A stretch of 64,000 nt of DNA from Bathynomus jamesi. Lineage: Eukaryota; Arthropoda; Malacostraca; Isopoda; Cirolanidae. The stretch is taken from positions 67,001-131,000 of the forward strand of contig JAJOZX010005611.1 of the NCBI GenBank assembly GCA_023014485.1, written 5' to 3'. The position numbers were made by a program, and so were the translations under genes. Positions 1 to 10,109 of this stretch are shown here, piece by piece (the stretch's first letter is position 1; every line of letters starts with the position of its first letter). The notes beneath the pieces are model-generated. The model ran no database searches and was not told where the DNA came from. It saw only the letters and a program-made list of their open reading frames with translations.

Positions 1-54
<54 letters not shown>
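1..54. repeat. TA/TG microsatellite
   Basis: Uninterrupted TA dinucleotides followed directly by TG dinucleotides. A simple-sequence repeat that probably continues outside the window. Confidence 0.95.
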
Positions 55-57
<3 letters not shown>

Positions 58-630
58 ATGGAAGTATATGTTATAGGCAAAGAGTGGAAATCATATTAAA
101 TATTACAATAATGAAAATTCTTTTGCAAGTGTTAATTATTTTTATAAATTCCATAATAATCACATATCCTTTCTCCTTAAAGGACCGATGAGGAGCTAAA
201 TCGTGTTACAGAATCTTTTCGTTATAGTTTGAAGAAACGTAAGTCGCAGACAGTGATCTGAATAGGGAGGTCGAAGTAATACAGCACACCCGATCCAACG
301 AATGCTAGGTCGTCGGGGAACTAATGTAAGCTTTTTTTCTTTTTCTTGTTTCGGGTAAGAACAAGACGCAGTGTATTTTCATCAATTTATTAAATGGTAG
401 ATTAATAAGGAATGTTTTTTAAAACAGTACAATTTTTATATTCAACTTAAATTAGTTACAGAGTTAAAATTTGAGGTGTACCCATTTTACACAATATTAT
501 TTCAATTACTCAAGTTGCAATTACAGTTATATTTATACAATACATCGAATGCGCACAAACGGAAAACGTTTTTTAATCTGCCTGCATACCAACTCATCAT
601 TCCCTTCAGTGTGACACGGGTCGAATAATT
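55..630. other. Mostly unassigned stretch; short possible exon tail
   Basis: The only coding-like piece is on the plus strand from about 184 to 261: an open frame of about 25 codons (…DEELNRV…KKRKSQ…) ending in TGA, preceded by a pyrimidine-rich tract and AG near 180. It could be the last exon of a transposon gene, but I recognise no family. The remainder is AT-rich and shows no repeat or RNA signal I can support. Confidence 0.25.
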
Positions 631-1024
631 TTAAAAAATTATAAATTCCTTTCCACCTGCCATGTGTAAGAGAAATGAAAGGCAGTACATGCCGCAAGTA
701 ATACTAAAGTATCCCTGGAACCGGTAATGATTCCAGACAATTTCGGAGATATGCATCTGTTCGAGAAATTTTACGATAATAGAGTCGCTCCAAGGATGAG
801 TCCCCATCGAATTAAAGAAGTACATTCTATTTCTATTTTTTCTATTTTTCCTATTTTTTCCAATGAATCCCTTCGCCACTAATAACATCTGTGTTCACAA
901 TAAATGCACCGCAGTCTCTCGTAGTTGACAATTTCAATGTTTCATTCTTCGCACGGACACCGATAAATTTGGAGCGTGTGATTCGGGCACTATTCATTTC
1001 TCTCTGGAGTGTATTCGCATCCAT
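631..1024 (-). pseudogene. Polinton PRO, adenain-like cysteine protease, broken
   Basis: Virion maturation protease of the adenovirus (C5) type, which in Polintons would cleave capsid proteins. I start it at the ATG complementary to 1022-1024. The first part reads FIGVRA, then IVNTD and GIHW, the region that carries the catalytic histidine in this family. A TAG follows at once in a run of repeated AAAAATAG-like units. Reading resumes with YFFNSMGTHPW and then TCGMYCLSFL, which fits the catalytic cysteine segment. About 130 codons survive, short of the usual 180-200. It lies 29 bp downstream of the capsid gene on the same strand. The assignment rests on motif order and neighbours. Confidence 0.65.
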
Positions 1025-1052
1025 TTTAAAAGTCAGTGACTACACTCCTGAA

Positions 1053-2315
1053 TCAGTCAATTTCTATTAGGGCCTGTGACTCGAGGTATACTAGTACACT
1101 AATAGGGACGTCTATCGGCTTGGCGAATTCGAGTCTGACTGAAATGTTTCCACTCTGCTGTGGACTTAAGTGTGTATTTGCACTAGCAGATAAGTCAGGA
1201 GTGATGTCAAACGGATAAAGGTTAAATTGATCAATGAATTCTTTCTACGTTACACCAATTCCTAGCTCATCACAGGTACCGGCGATATGGGCAAGATTAC
1301 AATAAGCTCTCGAGCAAAGCGGGAACACAGCGTCTGATGAATAATCCGTCTCCAATATTCTCCCCAACGCTATGCCACTAACGTATAAAATTATTTTTAT
1401 GGCCGAAATTTTCGAATTTGAAGGCGTTCTTTTTATATTTCCCATTCACAGAGCGTGGTCCTGCATACCAATTAATAACCTTTTAGGTAGAGCTCCCAGG
1501 GCGATGTTTTCTATCTGTTTCGATGCCAACCCTGCTGGCACCGTGTATAGTTTGATCTGTACTCTGTTAATTGGGTATTTTACTGTGGCATGTAGTAAAT
1601 TTTTTTCAATTTCTAACTGTTTAGGCGAACTTAGTTTCACTCGACGTACGCGTAGGTATGTTTCCATAATATGAATCACAACTAGTTTTGCGCGCCCTCT
1701 TCTTGATCAGCTCCCAGATTTAAACAGATCTCAGGATTCGTGCGAGTGAGAGTGAGCTTTAATTTCATATCGACCCCATTCATAAGCAGCTTCTCCTGGA
1801 ATGTGAATGCAGGCGCCCAAAACATTCGTATATCTTCTTAGAATTTATAAATTTGTCCTTTATACTGCTCTCGTCTTTACCCTGATAATAGCCCTCGTCA
1901 ATTAAAAAGGTATCCTTCGCTTCTTTTTAAAAGTTGAGGACACTTTCCACATAGGTTCGTAGGTGATAATAACCCGTTCCTGCAGAGATGTTGACCTGAT
2001 TTAAATATACGTCACACTGGCTGAATATGAAGTGTAGAAAGTTTGTTTCGGGAAATATAACCTATTTGTCATCCAATCCATTCCATCTGAATGTGCTATA
2101 TGTAGTTTAGCGTACATGTGCACGCAGCTTGGATCAAAGAGTAAGGGCCTGAGCTGGGTATCACGAATTCTATAGGAGCACTCGGGGAACTAATTGTGTC
2201 TTACGGGTTACTCGTAATAAAGTCACTGTGTTCAATAGAAACTTGGGGGCATGTCAAAGAGGGACAGCTCCGATTTACAACATTGTGAACTACACGGATG
2301 GATGAAACGTACCAT
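1053..2315 (-). pseudogene. Polinton PY, double-jelly-roll major capsid protein, broken
   Basis: Major capsid protein of the adenovirus-hexon type. From an ATG complementary to 2313-2315 the frame reads KSELSLFDMPP, the usual N-terminal signature. Later blocks, spread over shifting frames, are FIFSQCDVYLN, LLMNGVDMKL, VKYPINRV, LPKRLLIGM, FDITPDLSA and LVYLESQALIEID, followed by a stop at 1053-1055. Order and spacing match a capsid protein of about 420 residues, so the gene is complete in extent but carries several stops and frameshifts. It lies between the protease and the basic protein genes, as in Polintons and adintoviruses. Confidence 0.8.
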
Positions 2316-2424
2316 GACGAGCCAGAAATAGTGCCACCTCTGTCGACAAGTAGTACGCAACCTATGATTCATGAGAGTAATGTTCTTAGCTTATATATTT
2401 AAAAAAAATTATCAATCATAGGTT

Positions 2425-2776
2425 TCACTCGCTTAGAGCACTTCTTTTTGATGTCCTTTTACGTTTAACGCTACGTGCTGGTAACCCCTCCTTCTTCTTC
2501 TTCTTTCCACCATCACGCATTTTTCTCTTTGCGTCTTTGATGATTTCGTCCCACGTACGCTTTAAGTGCATTTTTAGAGCTTCTTTAGGTCTAGCTCCCG
2601 CTATTATGTCTTCTGCCGTGTTAAAACTTGATTGTAACGCTTTTCCTCTCGAGATATCTGGCAACTCTCTTAAGCAAGGGGACAGCCGTACGTAGTATGG
2701 TTGAAAAAATGGACCCAAGCCCACTCCAACGCTGGTATCTCACCCCTCGATAGACTGTGAAAGGCTTTCGTTCCAT
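2425..2776 (-). pseudogene. Polinton small basic virion protein, frameshifted
   Basis: About 115 codons. The start (ATG complementary to 2774-2776) gives an N-terminus with VYRGVRYQRWSGLG, a glycine/arginine-rich block like that of Polinton minor virion proteins. One frameshift near 2715 separates it from the rest, which has a hydrophobic/amphipathic middle (KALQSSFNTAEDII) and a strongly basic tail (GGKKKKK…KRKRTSKR). The tail suggests DNA binding or nuclear import. The position just upstream of the capsid gene supports a virion role similar to adenovirus core or pVI/pX proteins; that role is inferred. Confidence 0.55.
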
Positions 2777-2868
2777 TATAACTCAGTGCGACGAAAGTGG
2801 AGCTTCACCGTTAAGCTCCCATCACCGAATGGGAAACTTTTCCCCTCAATCGTTGTTGTTGCTGTTGG

Positions 2869-3955
2869 TTAGCCGATCAGCCCACCCTGATCGAGCAAGC
2901 CGGCGGCATGCAGGTAACAATTCACACTCTCCGGAGTGGACCACAGGTTCAGCGCACTAGTGATGTTGTGTTGTGTTGTATGTTGTGCTAGAGTGGTACA
3001 GTCTGTCATAATGTGTTCAATTGTTTGTGGTGTGTCCTGGCAGAGGTGGCAGGTGCCGTCTGTTGAGTTGCCTAGTCTGTGTTTATATATCTGTAAGTTG
3101 GTGTGATGTCCACATTGGAATCGTGCTAAGTTAATTCGATCCGATCTGCTCAGGCTGGTCTCTGTCATGTGAATGGGTGGCGGCTTCGCACCTAGGACCA
3201 CATTCGGACCGAGTCGTGTCAATGCTTTGTGGGTTAGGTGTGTGCGTGTTTCTTTACTGTGTGATGTCTGTGGGGGCGTGGTATGGAATGAAGTATTTGG
3301 TTATAATGTCTCTCTGGTGTTACCTTAATGGTGTGAGGTGTTGGTGCATGATTGTTCGATGTACATGTAGTGGCAAGGGTGTTGTGGGTTAGTTGTCGCT
3401 GCTGCCATGAATTGTGTTCCCCTCATGTCTAAATGTTCCCTAACTTTCAGTATTTTTGTTTCTGTGTGCAGGTGTTCTATTGGTGTTGTTTGAGTGCATC
3501 CTGTAATGATACGAAGTGCGTTGTTCTGTATTGTCTGAAAGGTGTTTATGTGTGTGTTTGAGATAATGGGTGCCAAGCATGGGCTAGCATAGTCCATAAC
3601 CGAGCGAATATATTGTTTGTATATGAGTGATGTTGTTTCCTGCTGGTGTCCAAAGTTTGTGCCTGTTAGTACCCTAAGCGTGTTAAGTCTTGACGTACAT
3701 TTGTTTTTAATGTCCTGAATGTGGTTTGCAAAAGGTAACGATGTGTTGTATGTGACCCCAAGTATTTTGGTCCTGTGAGTGTGTGGAAGGTTGGTGTTGT
3801 TTCGTGTAAGCTGTGGAGTTATCTGGTGTTCTTTTGCTTGTTAGCAAGGTGATGGTTGATTTTGTGGGTGCTTCTTTGAGTCTATTGTGTGTGAGCCAGT
3901 CTTGTATACTGTTTATGTATATTTGTAGGTTATTTGTAGCAGTGTCGATGACGTT
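2869..3955 (-). mobile_element. Jockey/I-type LINE fragment (end of RT, RNase H/zinc-finger tail)
   Basis: Reading on the minus strand from about 3600: MDYASPCLAPIISNT…QTIQNNALRIITG…KVREHLDMRGTQF, which is the thumb/linker of Jockey and I-clade reverse transcriptases. At 3222-2870 it continues with LSRSDRINLARFQCGHH and CHLCQDTPQTIEH, the cysteine/histidine tail found after the RNase H region. The intervening frames contain stops. No catalytic RT domain remains (5' truncated at about 3955). It sits between the Polinton basic protein and a transposase fragment, so it inserted after the Polinton did or joined it by rearrangement. Confidence 0.75.
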
Positions 3956-3959
3956 GTTG

Positions 3960-4404
3960 GTTTGCCGTGCTCTGTGAGCAGGGGCTCAATCTTGTTGGAA
4001 AGTATATCTTTCACCACTATAATTGGTCGAATATCAGTTAGAGAGAGTGAAAGATATACTTTCCAACAAGATGGAGCCCCTGCTCACAGAGCACGGCAAA
4101 CTGTCACATTCTTTGAGAAAGAAACACCGAATTTTATCGAACCCAATATGTGGCCGGCTAGTAGCCCCGACCTTTCACCATTAAATTATGGTGTTTGGGA
4201 AGCCCTGAAGTCCAAAGTTTACATTCCTGGTACTAATATAAGAGACACAAATGAACTACGCGAAAGAATTCCCCTCGGCTTGAGGTGGTGTCTCAACGAT
4301 ATGTAAACAGGTGTATTGATCAGTGGCGTTCACGTTTGGAGGACTGTGTTGAGCAGGAAGGGGGACACATCGAGCAACTTTACAATTCAGACGAACAACA
4401 TGCT
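3960..4404 (+). pseudogene. DD37D-type Tc1/mariner transposase, C-terminal fragment with hairpin
   Basis: Plus-strand frame with FQQDGAPAHRAR (second catalytic Asp), then MWPASSPDLSPLNYGVWEALK and YVNRCIDQWRSRLEDCVEQEGGHIEQ. There are 37 residues between the Asp and the position of the third acid, which here is Asn (PLNY), so the copy would be inactive even if complete. The first 55 bp are the inverted copy of 4045-4100, giving a hairpin with a short loop. One frameshift lies near 4290. The N-terminal DNA-binding domain is absent. Confidence 0.75.
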
Positions 4405-4499
4405 AAGGTAAGCATCACTGAAGTTTTGGAGCTCTATTCCCCTTACTTTTTTCAATATGACAGTTTACCGCTAAGAGGTAACTTTTTTACCCACCCTGT

Positions 4500-4812
4500 A
4501 TTAATCTAGTCAATAAAGGCCCCCAAACTGAAAATAAGATGGGTAGGAATGATTCCCCTCTTTGTACAATAATTCGTTTTTTCTTCCCTACAGTTTGACT
4601 TTTACGAGCGATTGTACGTATTATGTTCTTGTAACGACGGAGGCGAGCCTTCTGAGGGGGTTTCATTGATACATTACATTTTGTAACGTTAAGACAGATT
4701 TCACAGATTCATTTTAAAAAGTCTGAGTCGATATTTTTAACAAACATCTGTTGCATTGCCCGGGGTAATCGATGGTAGATTTTTATTAATTCATTTTATT
4801 TTTTAGCTTCTT
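4500..4812 (-). pseudogene. Polinton core-like basic protein, copy 1
   Basis: Near-identical at the nucleotide level to 36804-37112, where the open frame is intact, but substitutions and small indels break it here. The family is a small basic protein of about 100 residues encoded right after the packaging ATPase on the same strand. The neighbouring gene missing here but present in copy 3 (36039-36796) would have lain to the left, where the LINE and transposase fragments now are. Confidence 0.5.
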
Positions 4813-4814
4813 TG

Positions 4815-5461
4815 TCATTCTGGAATATTTACCGTTTCAGGCTCGTTTGGGAATATATTCGTTCTTAGAAGCAACTTAAACGTGTTTCGCGGGTGAAGGT
4901 CACAAAGCAAATATCCATAACGTCGACTTGTAGCTTCTTTATAAACTTCCAAAAACTCCTTACGCTGATTCAGGAACATTTGATTGGCTAATATCCCAAT
5001 TTGTGACACATCTCTACGTTGTGCGAATAAGACTAGATATTGTGTATTTAACGATACATCGCCCATGTATCTGTTTTTGAAAAATTTTGATTGATGAAGA
5101 ACACGCTTATGTTAAGATGGTGGGAGAACACTGTAAATGTCTCGGCAAAGGTTTTATCCATTTCCAACATGAGATCGTCAATTACACAGACTGTATGTTC
5201 ATTTCCCTTTTACGAATTAACGTCATATACACCTTTATGGAACAGAATATCATCTTGGTACTCGTTGAATACTGATTGATACGTCGAATAGCACCAAATA
5301 ACTTTATGCACAAATTTTGAGAACATCTCTCCCTTATCTTTAATGATTTTAAGCATAAACACAATTTTACCACATCCTGTAGGGCCAGATATAATACACG
5401 TGGATGGGCTGGTGAACCTACGGAATCTATCTCTAACACGTCACACTCCTAAGTGGGTCAT
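4815..5461 (-). pseudogene. Polinton packaging ATPase (FtsK/HerA type), copy 1
   Basis: Genome-packaging ATPase. The minus strand from the ATG complementary to 5459-5461 meets a TGA at codon 7, then RDRFRRFTSPST and the Walker A region GPTGCGKI. The expected Thr/Ser after the Lys is Ile. After a frameshift the C-terminal part reads VSLNTQYLVLF…GILANQMF…TSRRYGYLLCDLHP…NIFPNEPE and stops at 4815, a typical end for this family. Both the early stop and the Walker A change are shared with copy 3, so they predate the duplication. The gene diverges from the PolB gene, with about 70 bp between them. Confidence 0.75.
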
Positions 5462-5533
5462 TTACAAAATATAATAAAAATTTAAGTGGTGTTCCTTATA
5501 TTCTATAGTCTTGTTTTTCCTCTTCTTCCACAG

Positions 5534-6561
5534 AATCGTGAATGACGACGAGGTACAGCATCATGTCCCCATCATCGAAATTACAGACGATTGTGATGAG
5601 AGTTTAGTTGTGGTCACAGACTCCATCCCCGCTGACGAATCCACACCAGCGACAACTGTAGCACCACCCCGCAACAGTTCAAAGCGGAGGCATGATGTAG
5701 AACCTTCCACGTCAGCTATAAAGCGTGCCAGGAGTGCACCTGTTGTTAGACTCTCAGTAATAGAGCCCCAACCCTCTACGTCTTACGACACAACCCCCAC
5801 ACTAGATCCTTCCTCAAATAAAAATACGTCCCCTTATTCCTGTTCAATTTCGAGCACATCCTCCACAACAGCAGCAGCATCTTGTTCTGTAGAGGATGGT
5901 ATAACATTCGAACTGGTGCACACCGCCAGCCCCACCCCAGCCCTGACTAGATATCGGTACGTATTCAGAGTTGACCCTAGTTCCTTGTATAGCAATGGTG
6001 TTGAATACAGTCCGCGACGCTTAGTTGAACGTAGTGTGGAGTTTGCCCTTCAGAACCGCGACGAACGTGAAGTCAGAACGAGGCTGAACTTCGGGTTTGG
6101 GTCAGATGACGGGAATGTAGATGATTTTGGGGTAGTAACACCATTCAGACGCTTGGCCGCTGTAGATATAGAATATATTAGGTCGTATAATGCAGGCCTC
6201 TCATAGTAGTACATCCTTCAATATGGACAACTTCACGGTAGATATTGACCGTGTATTCCGTGTTGCGTGTCATAGTGCCACACCTTATACTCTTAACTTC
6301 AATTCTTAGGCAATTTACAGACGGCATATAAACACCGATCGTGGTTGCGGCTTTATAGCGTTAGTCTTGGCCCGTATGTTTACTGTACTAAATACGGGGG
6401 CCAGAAAAATTTAGTTGCCTACGGTTGTGCAGCGTGCCCGTAAACTGGCTTCAGATTGCAAGCTTGAGTTTGAATGTAATATGGGTCCTGAAGAGCTGAG
6501 AAGTGTAGAACAGGAAATGAATGCTCGTATAGTTATATTTCGAATGGATGATCGTCATGCC
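5534..6561 (+). pseudogene. Polinton PolB gene, N-terminal exon 2 region, copy 1
   Basis: A pyrimidine-rich tract ending in CACAG at 5529-5533 looks like a 3' splice site, and an open frame of about 223 codons follows. It begins with acidic, Ser/Thr/Pro-rich low-complexity sequence and a KRRHDVEP basic patch. Later come RRLVERSVEFALQNR and RTRLNFGFG. After 6206 related blocks appear in shifted frames, including GCGFIALVLARMF near 6335-6375. The position, divergent from the ATPase and in line with the PolB C-terminus, makes it the N-terminal part of the protein-primed DNA polymerase gene; I see no polymerase motif in this part itself. Confidence 0.55.
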
Positions 6562-6966
6562 GACTATTGTGGAATTCCTTGGAGAGTTGACTGATGAGAT
6601 CAAGGATGAGTATGGTGACATCGCATACGCCGACTCTTTTGTCTTAACAGGCCCTAAAACTATGGGGTACGGTTGAGGGTTGGGAGGAGGTGAAATATAT
6701 CGTGAAGGTTAAAGGCATCACGCTAAACCAGGCGAACCGTCGGATCGTTAACTTTAATTCGTTGAAGGAGCTAGTGTGCTTGGAAGATGAGGGCGACCAA
6801 ACCCCCCAACTAACTGTAGGGACCCACAATTTTCGGACCCAGAAGCTGGGGTGTGTGAAGGAACTTAGGGGTACGAAAGTGTGTCGTAACACCTATAGGA
6901 AACGTTACCAGGTGCCTGGTACCTATGATACCGTACCCTTTGGTTATCATAACCCTCGATTGTTAT
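6562..6966 (+). pseudogene. Polinton PolB C-terminus, copy 1, joined across a deletion
   Basis: The plus-strand frame contains FLGELTDEIKDEYG, KYIVKVKGITLNQAN, VNFNSLKELV and GCVKELRGTKVCRN, ending near 6966. The KVKGITLN/VNF block is the usual C-terminal signature of Polinton family-B polymerases. It follows the N-terminal region directly, so exonuclease, palm and thumb parts (roughly 700 codons or more) are missing. The same junction region exists in copy 2 (30110-30544) with about 85% similar protein. Confidence 0.7.
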
Positions 6967-6967
6967 A

Positions 6968-7036
6968 AATATGAGGATGTCATTAGACGAAAGCGCTTGA
7001 GCACCATTCTGTGTTTCCTTTCCTTCGTGTTTTTTT

Positions 7037-7037
<1 letters not shown>
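6968..7037 (+). repeat. Penelope-like 3' tail fragment with hammerhead-like core
   Basis: The block with GTCATTAGACGAAAGCGC and the following CTGTGTTTCCTTTCCTTCGTG recurs almost unchanged at 42622-42690. A relative occurs at both ends of the Penelope cluster (49190-49240 minus, 55175-55225 plus). It ends in a TA run. Probably the terminal part of a Penelope-like element without coding sequence. Confidence 0.5.
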
Positions 7038-7081
<44 letters not shown>

Positions 7082-7216
7082 CAGTATATATGTCTATTTA
7101 CTTATTAACGATATGTTTATTTTATTTATTACACGTACTTGAAGATATATACCTTGAATCATTCGATGATATGTTTATTAAATAAATCGTGTTTGAGTTA
7201 GCATTTCATTTTCTCC

Positions 7217-7262
<46 letters not shown>
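7038..7262. repeat. TA and GT microsatellites with AT-rich spacer
   Basis: TA run at about 7038-7073 and a long GT run at about 7218-7261. The AT-rich sequence between them shows no gene. The CA/GT run has a shorter counterpart in Polinton copy 2 near 30012-30030, so the microsatellite was already part of the element. Confidence 0.9.
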
Positions 7263-7263
<1 letters not shown>

Positions 7264-7335
7264 AGAAAAAGACCTAAGCTCCGCCTCCCTGTATGATCGA
7301 AGAAAGGTCACGTGACTCATGCTAAACTACCTGAG

Positions 7336-7362
7336 CATATCTCTACTTCTGCGTGCTCAGTT
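7336..7362 (+). promoter_or_regulatory. Core promoter of Polinton gene X, copy 1
   Basis: CATATCTCTA (7336-7345) resembles a weak TATA element and TCAGTT (7357-7362) matches the arthropod initiator. Both are retained in copy 2 (AACTGA at 29922-29927 and TAGAGATATG at 29939-29948 on the plus strand), although the surrounding sequence has diverged. The spacing is a few bases shorter than ideal. Confidence 0.5.
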
Positions 7363-7424
7363 GACCGCTGCAAGCCCTGGATCTTAGACGTGTATTTCAA
7401 GAAATCTCACATAGACGAAAAATA

Positions 7425-8242
7425 ATGGTGGCTACCTTTAACATTGCGTGTTCGACGTTTATGAAGTGGTACTCGCTAAAGTCTGAAGATGTGCTGAACA
7501 CTCAAAGAATCCCTATTCCTCCATCCTTTGAGGCTTTTAAGACGACAGTGAACCGTGCGAAGCTTGAGAAACAAGAGGTTTAAATACTCTACGGCTATTC
7601 TGGCGAGAGCAATGCAGGATTTCGTGGTACAAACGATGTAATGGACTATGTTGTAGGACTAAACTGCATAAAAGCTTAGATATACAGTTAAGTGGAAGAA
7701 ACAACACGTGCAGAAGAGAAGCAACGGGTATGGTTAGTGAGTCTTGTTGATGATTGGTATGACAAGCGGTATTATGTCATGCTGCATCATACCGAGTACT
7801 CGTACACTGCGGCTGAGAATGTAAATCTTGTCATAATGGACAATCTGAAATATTTTTACCACTACATTAAAATATATCATGACGAGGTTTGCAGTGAGGT
7901 TGTGGCTAAAGGTCTGCGTGAGGTTTTAATTGAATTTAGAGACAAGTATCGCTTGCTAGGCAAAAAGGATAATATGGGCACATGTTTCTTTCAAATAGTG
8001 CGCCGGAGTGTGAATAAATGTGCTTAGTTCCTGAAAATCACCCTGAACGAAAATGTCTGGTGCGCATTCTGGGGAGTGGGAATGATAAAACATTAAAGCC
8101 GATATTACTTCGTGTATCGCAGATGGAAAAGTTCTGTAAACGGTTGCCCAGTATAATGGGGCACAAGTATTCACATGACTCTTTCAAGTTGGAACAAATC
8201 TGTACACGAAACGTTAACGCTTGGTATGACTCACCCGTGTGA
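7425..8242 (+). pseudogene. Polinton gene X, unknown function, copy 1
   Basis: About 270 codons, from an ATG shortly after the promoter to a TGA at 8240-8242. Blocks in order: FNIACSTFMKWYS, IPPSFEAFK, YGYSGES, then a clear open segment with LVDDWYDKRYYVMLHHTEYS, NVNLVIMDNLKYFYHY and VCSEVVAKGLREV. A few stops and frameshifts separate the blocks. Copy 2 preserves the same order. I recognise no domain; aromatic-rich segments and the location after PolB suggest a Polinton-specific protein. Downstream gene Y is missing here because the homology ends near 8325. Confidence 0.55.
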
Positions 8243-8462
8243 CTCATTTCCCACACCTGTCTCCGTGACAAACCGCGCACCGGCTGCTCATAGTCATCTC
8301 TGAGCTCGAACCGTCCAGACGTGCGTCCGGTCTTTAATAACCTAAACTTTATAAAAGTCTACTTTCTAAGCTTTGTGTGTGCTAATTTCTCTAAAAATTT
8401 CCATTAAACAGAATATCCTCAGATTATGAAACTTAGGATATCTTGCTGAATGCTGAGTAAAG

Positions 8463-8884
8463 CAGCCTATATCAAATAAATTATTATTACAGTCACTGAG
8501 AACTGAAATATTAATACAATCACTGATCACTCATAAAATAAATTATTATTACGGTTCACTGAGAACTGAAATATTAATACAATCACTGATCACTCATAAA
8601 ATAAATTATTATTACAGTTCACTGAGAACTGAAATATTAATACAATCACTGATCACTCATAAAATAAATTATTATTACAGTTCACTGAGAACTGAAATAA
8701 TACAATCACTGATCACTCATAAAATAAATTATTATTACAGTTCACTGAGAACTGAAATATTAATACAATCACTGATCACTCATAAAATAAACTATTATTA
8801 CAGTTCACTGAGAACTGAAATATTAATACAATCACTGATCACTCATAAATAAATTATTACAGTCATCCGAGAACTGAAATATTC
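8463..8884. repeat. Tandem array, period about 63 bp
   Basis: Between six and seven head-to-tail units containing ATTATTACAGTTCACTGAG and CAATCACTGATCACTC. Units differ by a few substitutions and one short deletion near 8695. It starts just after Polinton copy 1 homology ends. Each unit holds TCACTGAGAACTGA and CACTGATCACTC, small inverted motifs. Confidence 0.9.
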
Positions 8885-8929
8885 GGATAGGTGCAGAAAT
8901 GAGGTTTTATAATTTTATAGAATTAAAAC

Positions 8930-9070
8930 TAAAAGTTGTCAGGATTGAGTTTGGTGTACTTGGCACCTCCGGGTTTAGTGAGACCTCCGGCCGGAGCAGG
9001 AGGTTTTCTAAAATGGCCGGAACTCTCTGCTCGGCCGGAGCCGGAGCTCCGGTGCATCACTACTTATAAG
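8930..9070 (-). mobile_element. hAT-type terminal fragment rich in CCGGAG
   Basis: GC-rich block with repeated CCGGAG/GGCCGG motifs ending in CCGGTGCATCACTACT. Read on the minus strand this starts AGTAGTGATGCACCGG, like the TAGTGATG ends of hAT elements with subterminal repeats. No partner end was found nearby. Confidence 0.4.
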
Positions 9071-10040
9071 GTTCTTTCTGAATGCTGGTACTCTCCGATA
9101 CCACATCGGCAAAGAAAAAACATTCTTTTGTCAATAATTCACTGATAAGAGAAATATACTTGGAGTCTAGTCTACATCTCAGCATCCACCAGATTCCATT
9201 TTGGTTTTTTTTTTTTTTAGCCTCTAGTCCTGACTTATATCCTAACTTGAGCAATAAGCTTTCCTGCCCATATTTATATGATCATTTATCTTTTTTTTGT
9301 CATTTATATTTGGTCAATTTCATTTCGTCACTCTAGCCATTCATTTAAGTTAATTTCCGTATAGTTTAATTATATATCCTTTTGTTATACCCATTTAATT
9401 AGTAACATAGTTTTCATTATAAATATAATTAACATTTTTTTTTTTATTAATTTTCTTTATCCTAACCACTAAGTGTAACTTTTAAATTCCAATCATAGAT
9501 TTATTAAGAACCTGGTCACAAAACAAATCTATGCCAGGTGTCGCTATCTGCTCTCAAGCGTGTCCTAAGAATAATGAGCGCAACTGTACATTATATCATA
9601 AATGTAGTCCCTAAACGGGTTTTACTAACTCTGTATAATACTCTTTTTATTCCTTATATGACGTGACGGTACTGCACTGTTGTTTGGGGAAACTCCGCTA
9701 ACAACGCTTGAAAAAGTATCTTTGTCATCTAAAAACGAGCAATAAGGTATCATTTGATACTGATTTCCCTGATCATTCCAGTGCATTTTTTAAAAATTTC
9801 TTTATCCTAACCACTAAGTGTAACTTTTAAATTCCAATCCTAGATTTATTAAGAACCTGGTCTCTTTCTGACCATTATACTCTCATTACCTCAGTTATTA
9901 TTGGGCTTAATTACTTATTATTGTTCGTTCACTGCCGCATATCGTTTTAGCCTACCTGAATTAGTGTTTCTTGTAATTATTATATTCACTTATCTCAGTT
10001 ATTATGGTATACCTAAATATAAGAAATGGGTTAAAGTAGG
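9071..10040. repeat. Gene-free stretch with a 66-bp direct repeat
   Basis: 9452-9517 and 9797-9862 are near-identical copies (CCTAACCACTAAGTGTAAC … AAGAACCTGGTC), about 345 bp apart. Several poly-T runs occur (9206-9218, 9290-9297, 9435-9446). I see no gene in this stretch. Confidence 0.6.
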
Positions 10041-10109
10041 GTAAAAGGGAAACGACTTACAGCTCGTATATGGTAGTGACGTAACTTGGGCGACCCAACC
10101 CAGGTAATA

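Noticed and set aside
1036..1218. Plus-strand small frames over the capsid gene
   Set aside because: Antisense shadows; the minus strand shows the FDITPD and LIEID blocks of the capsid protein.
5511..6206. Host nuclear protein gene with Ser/Pro-rich region
   Set aside because: Same segment recurs at 37808-38357, each time divergent from a Polinton ATPase, so it belongs to the element.
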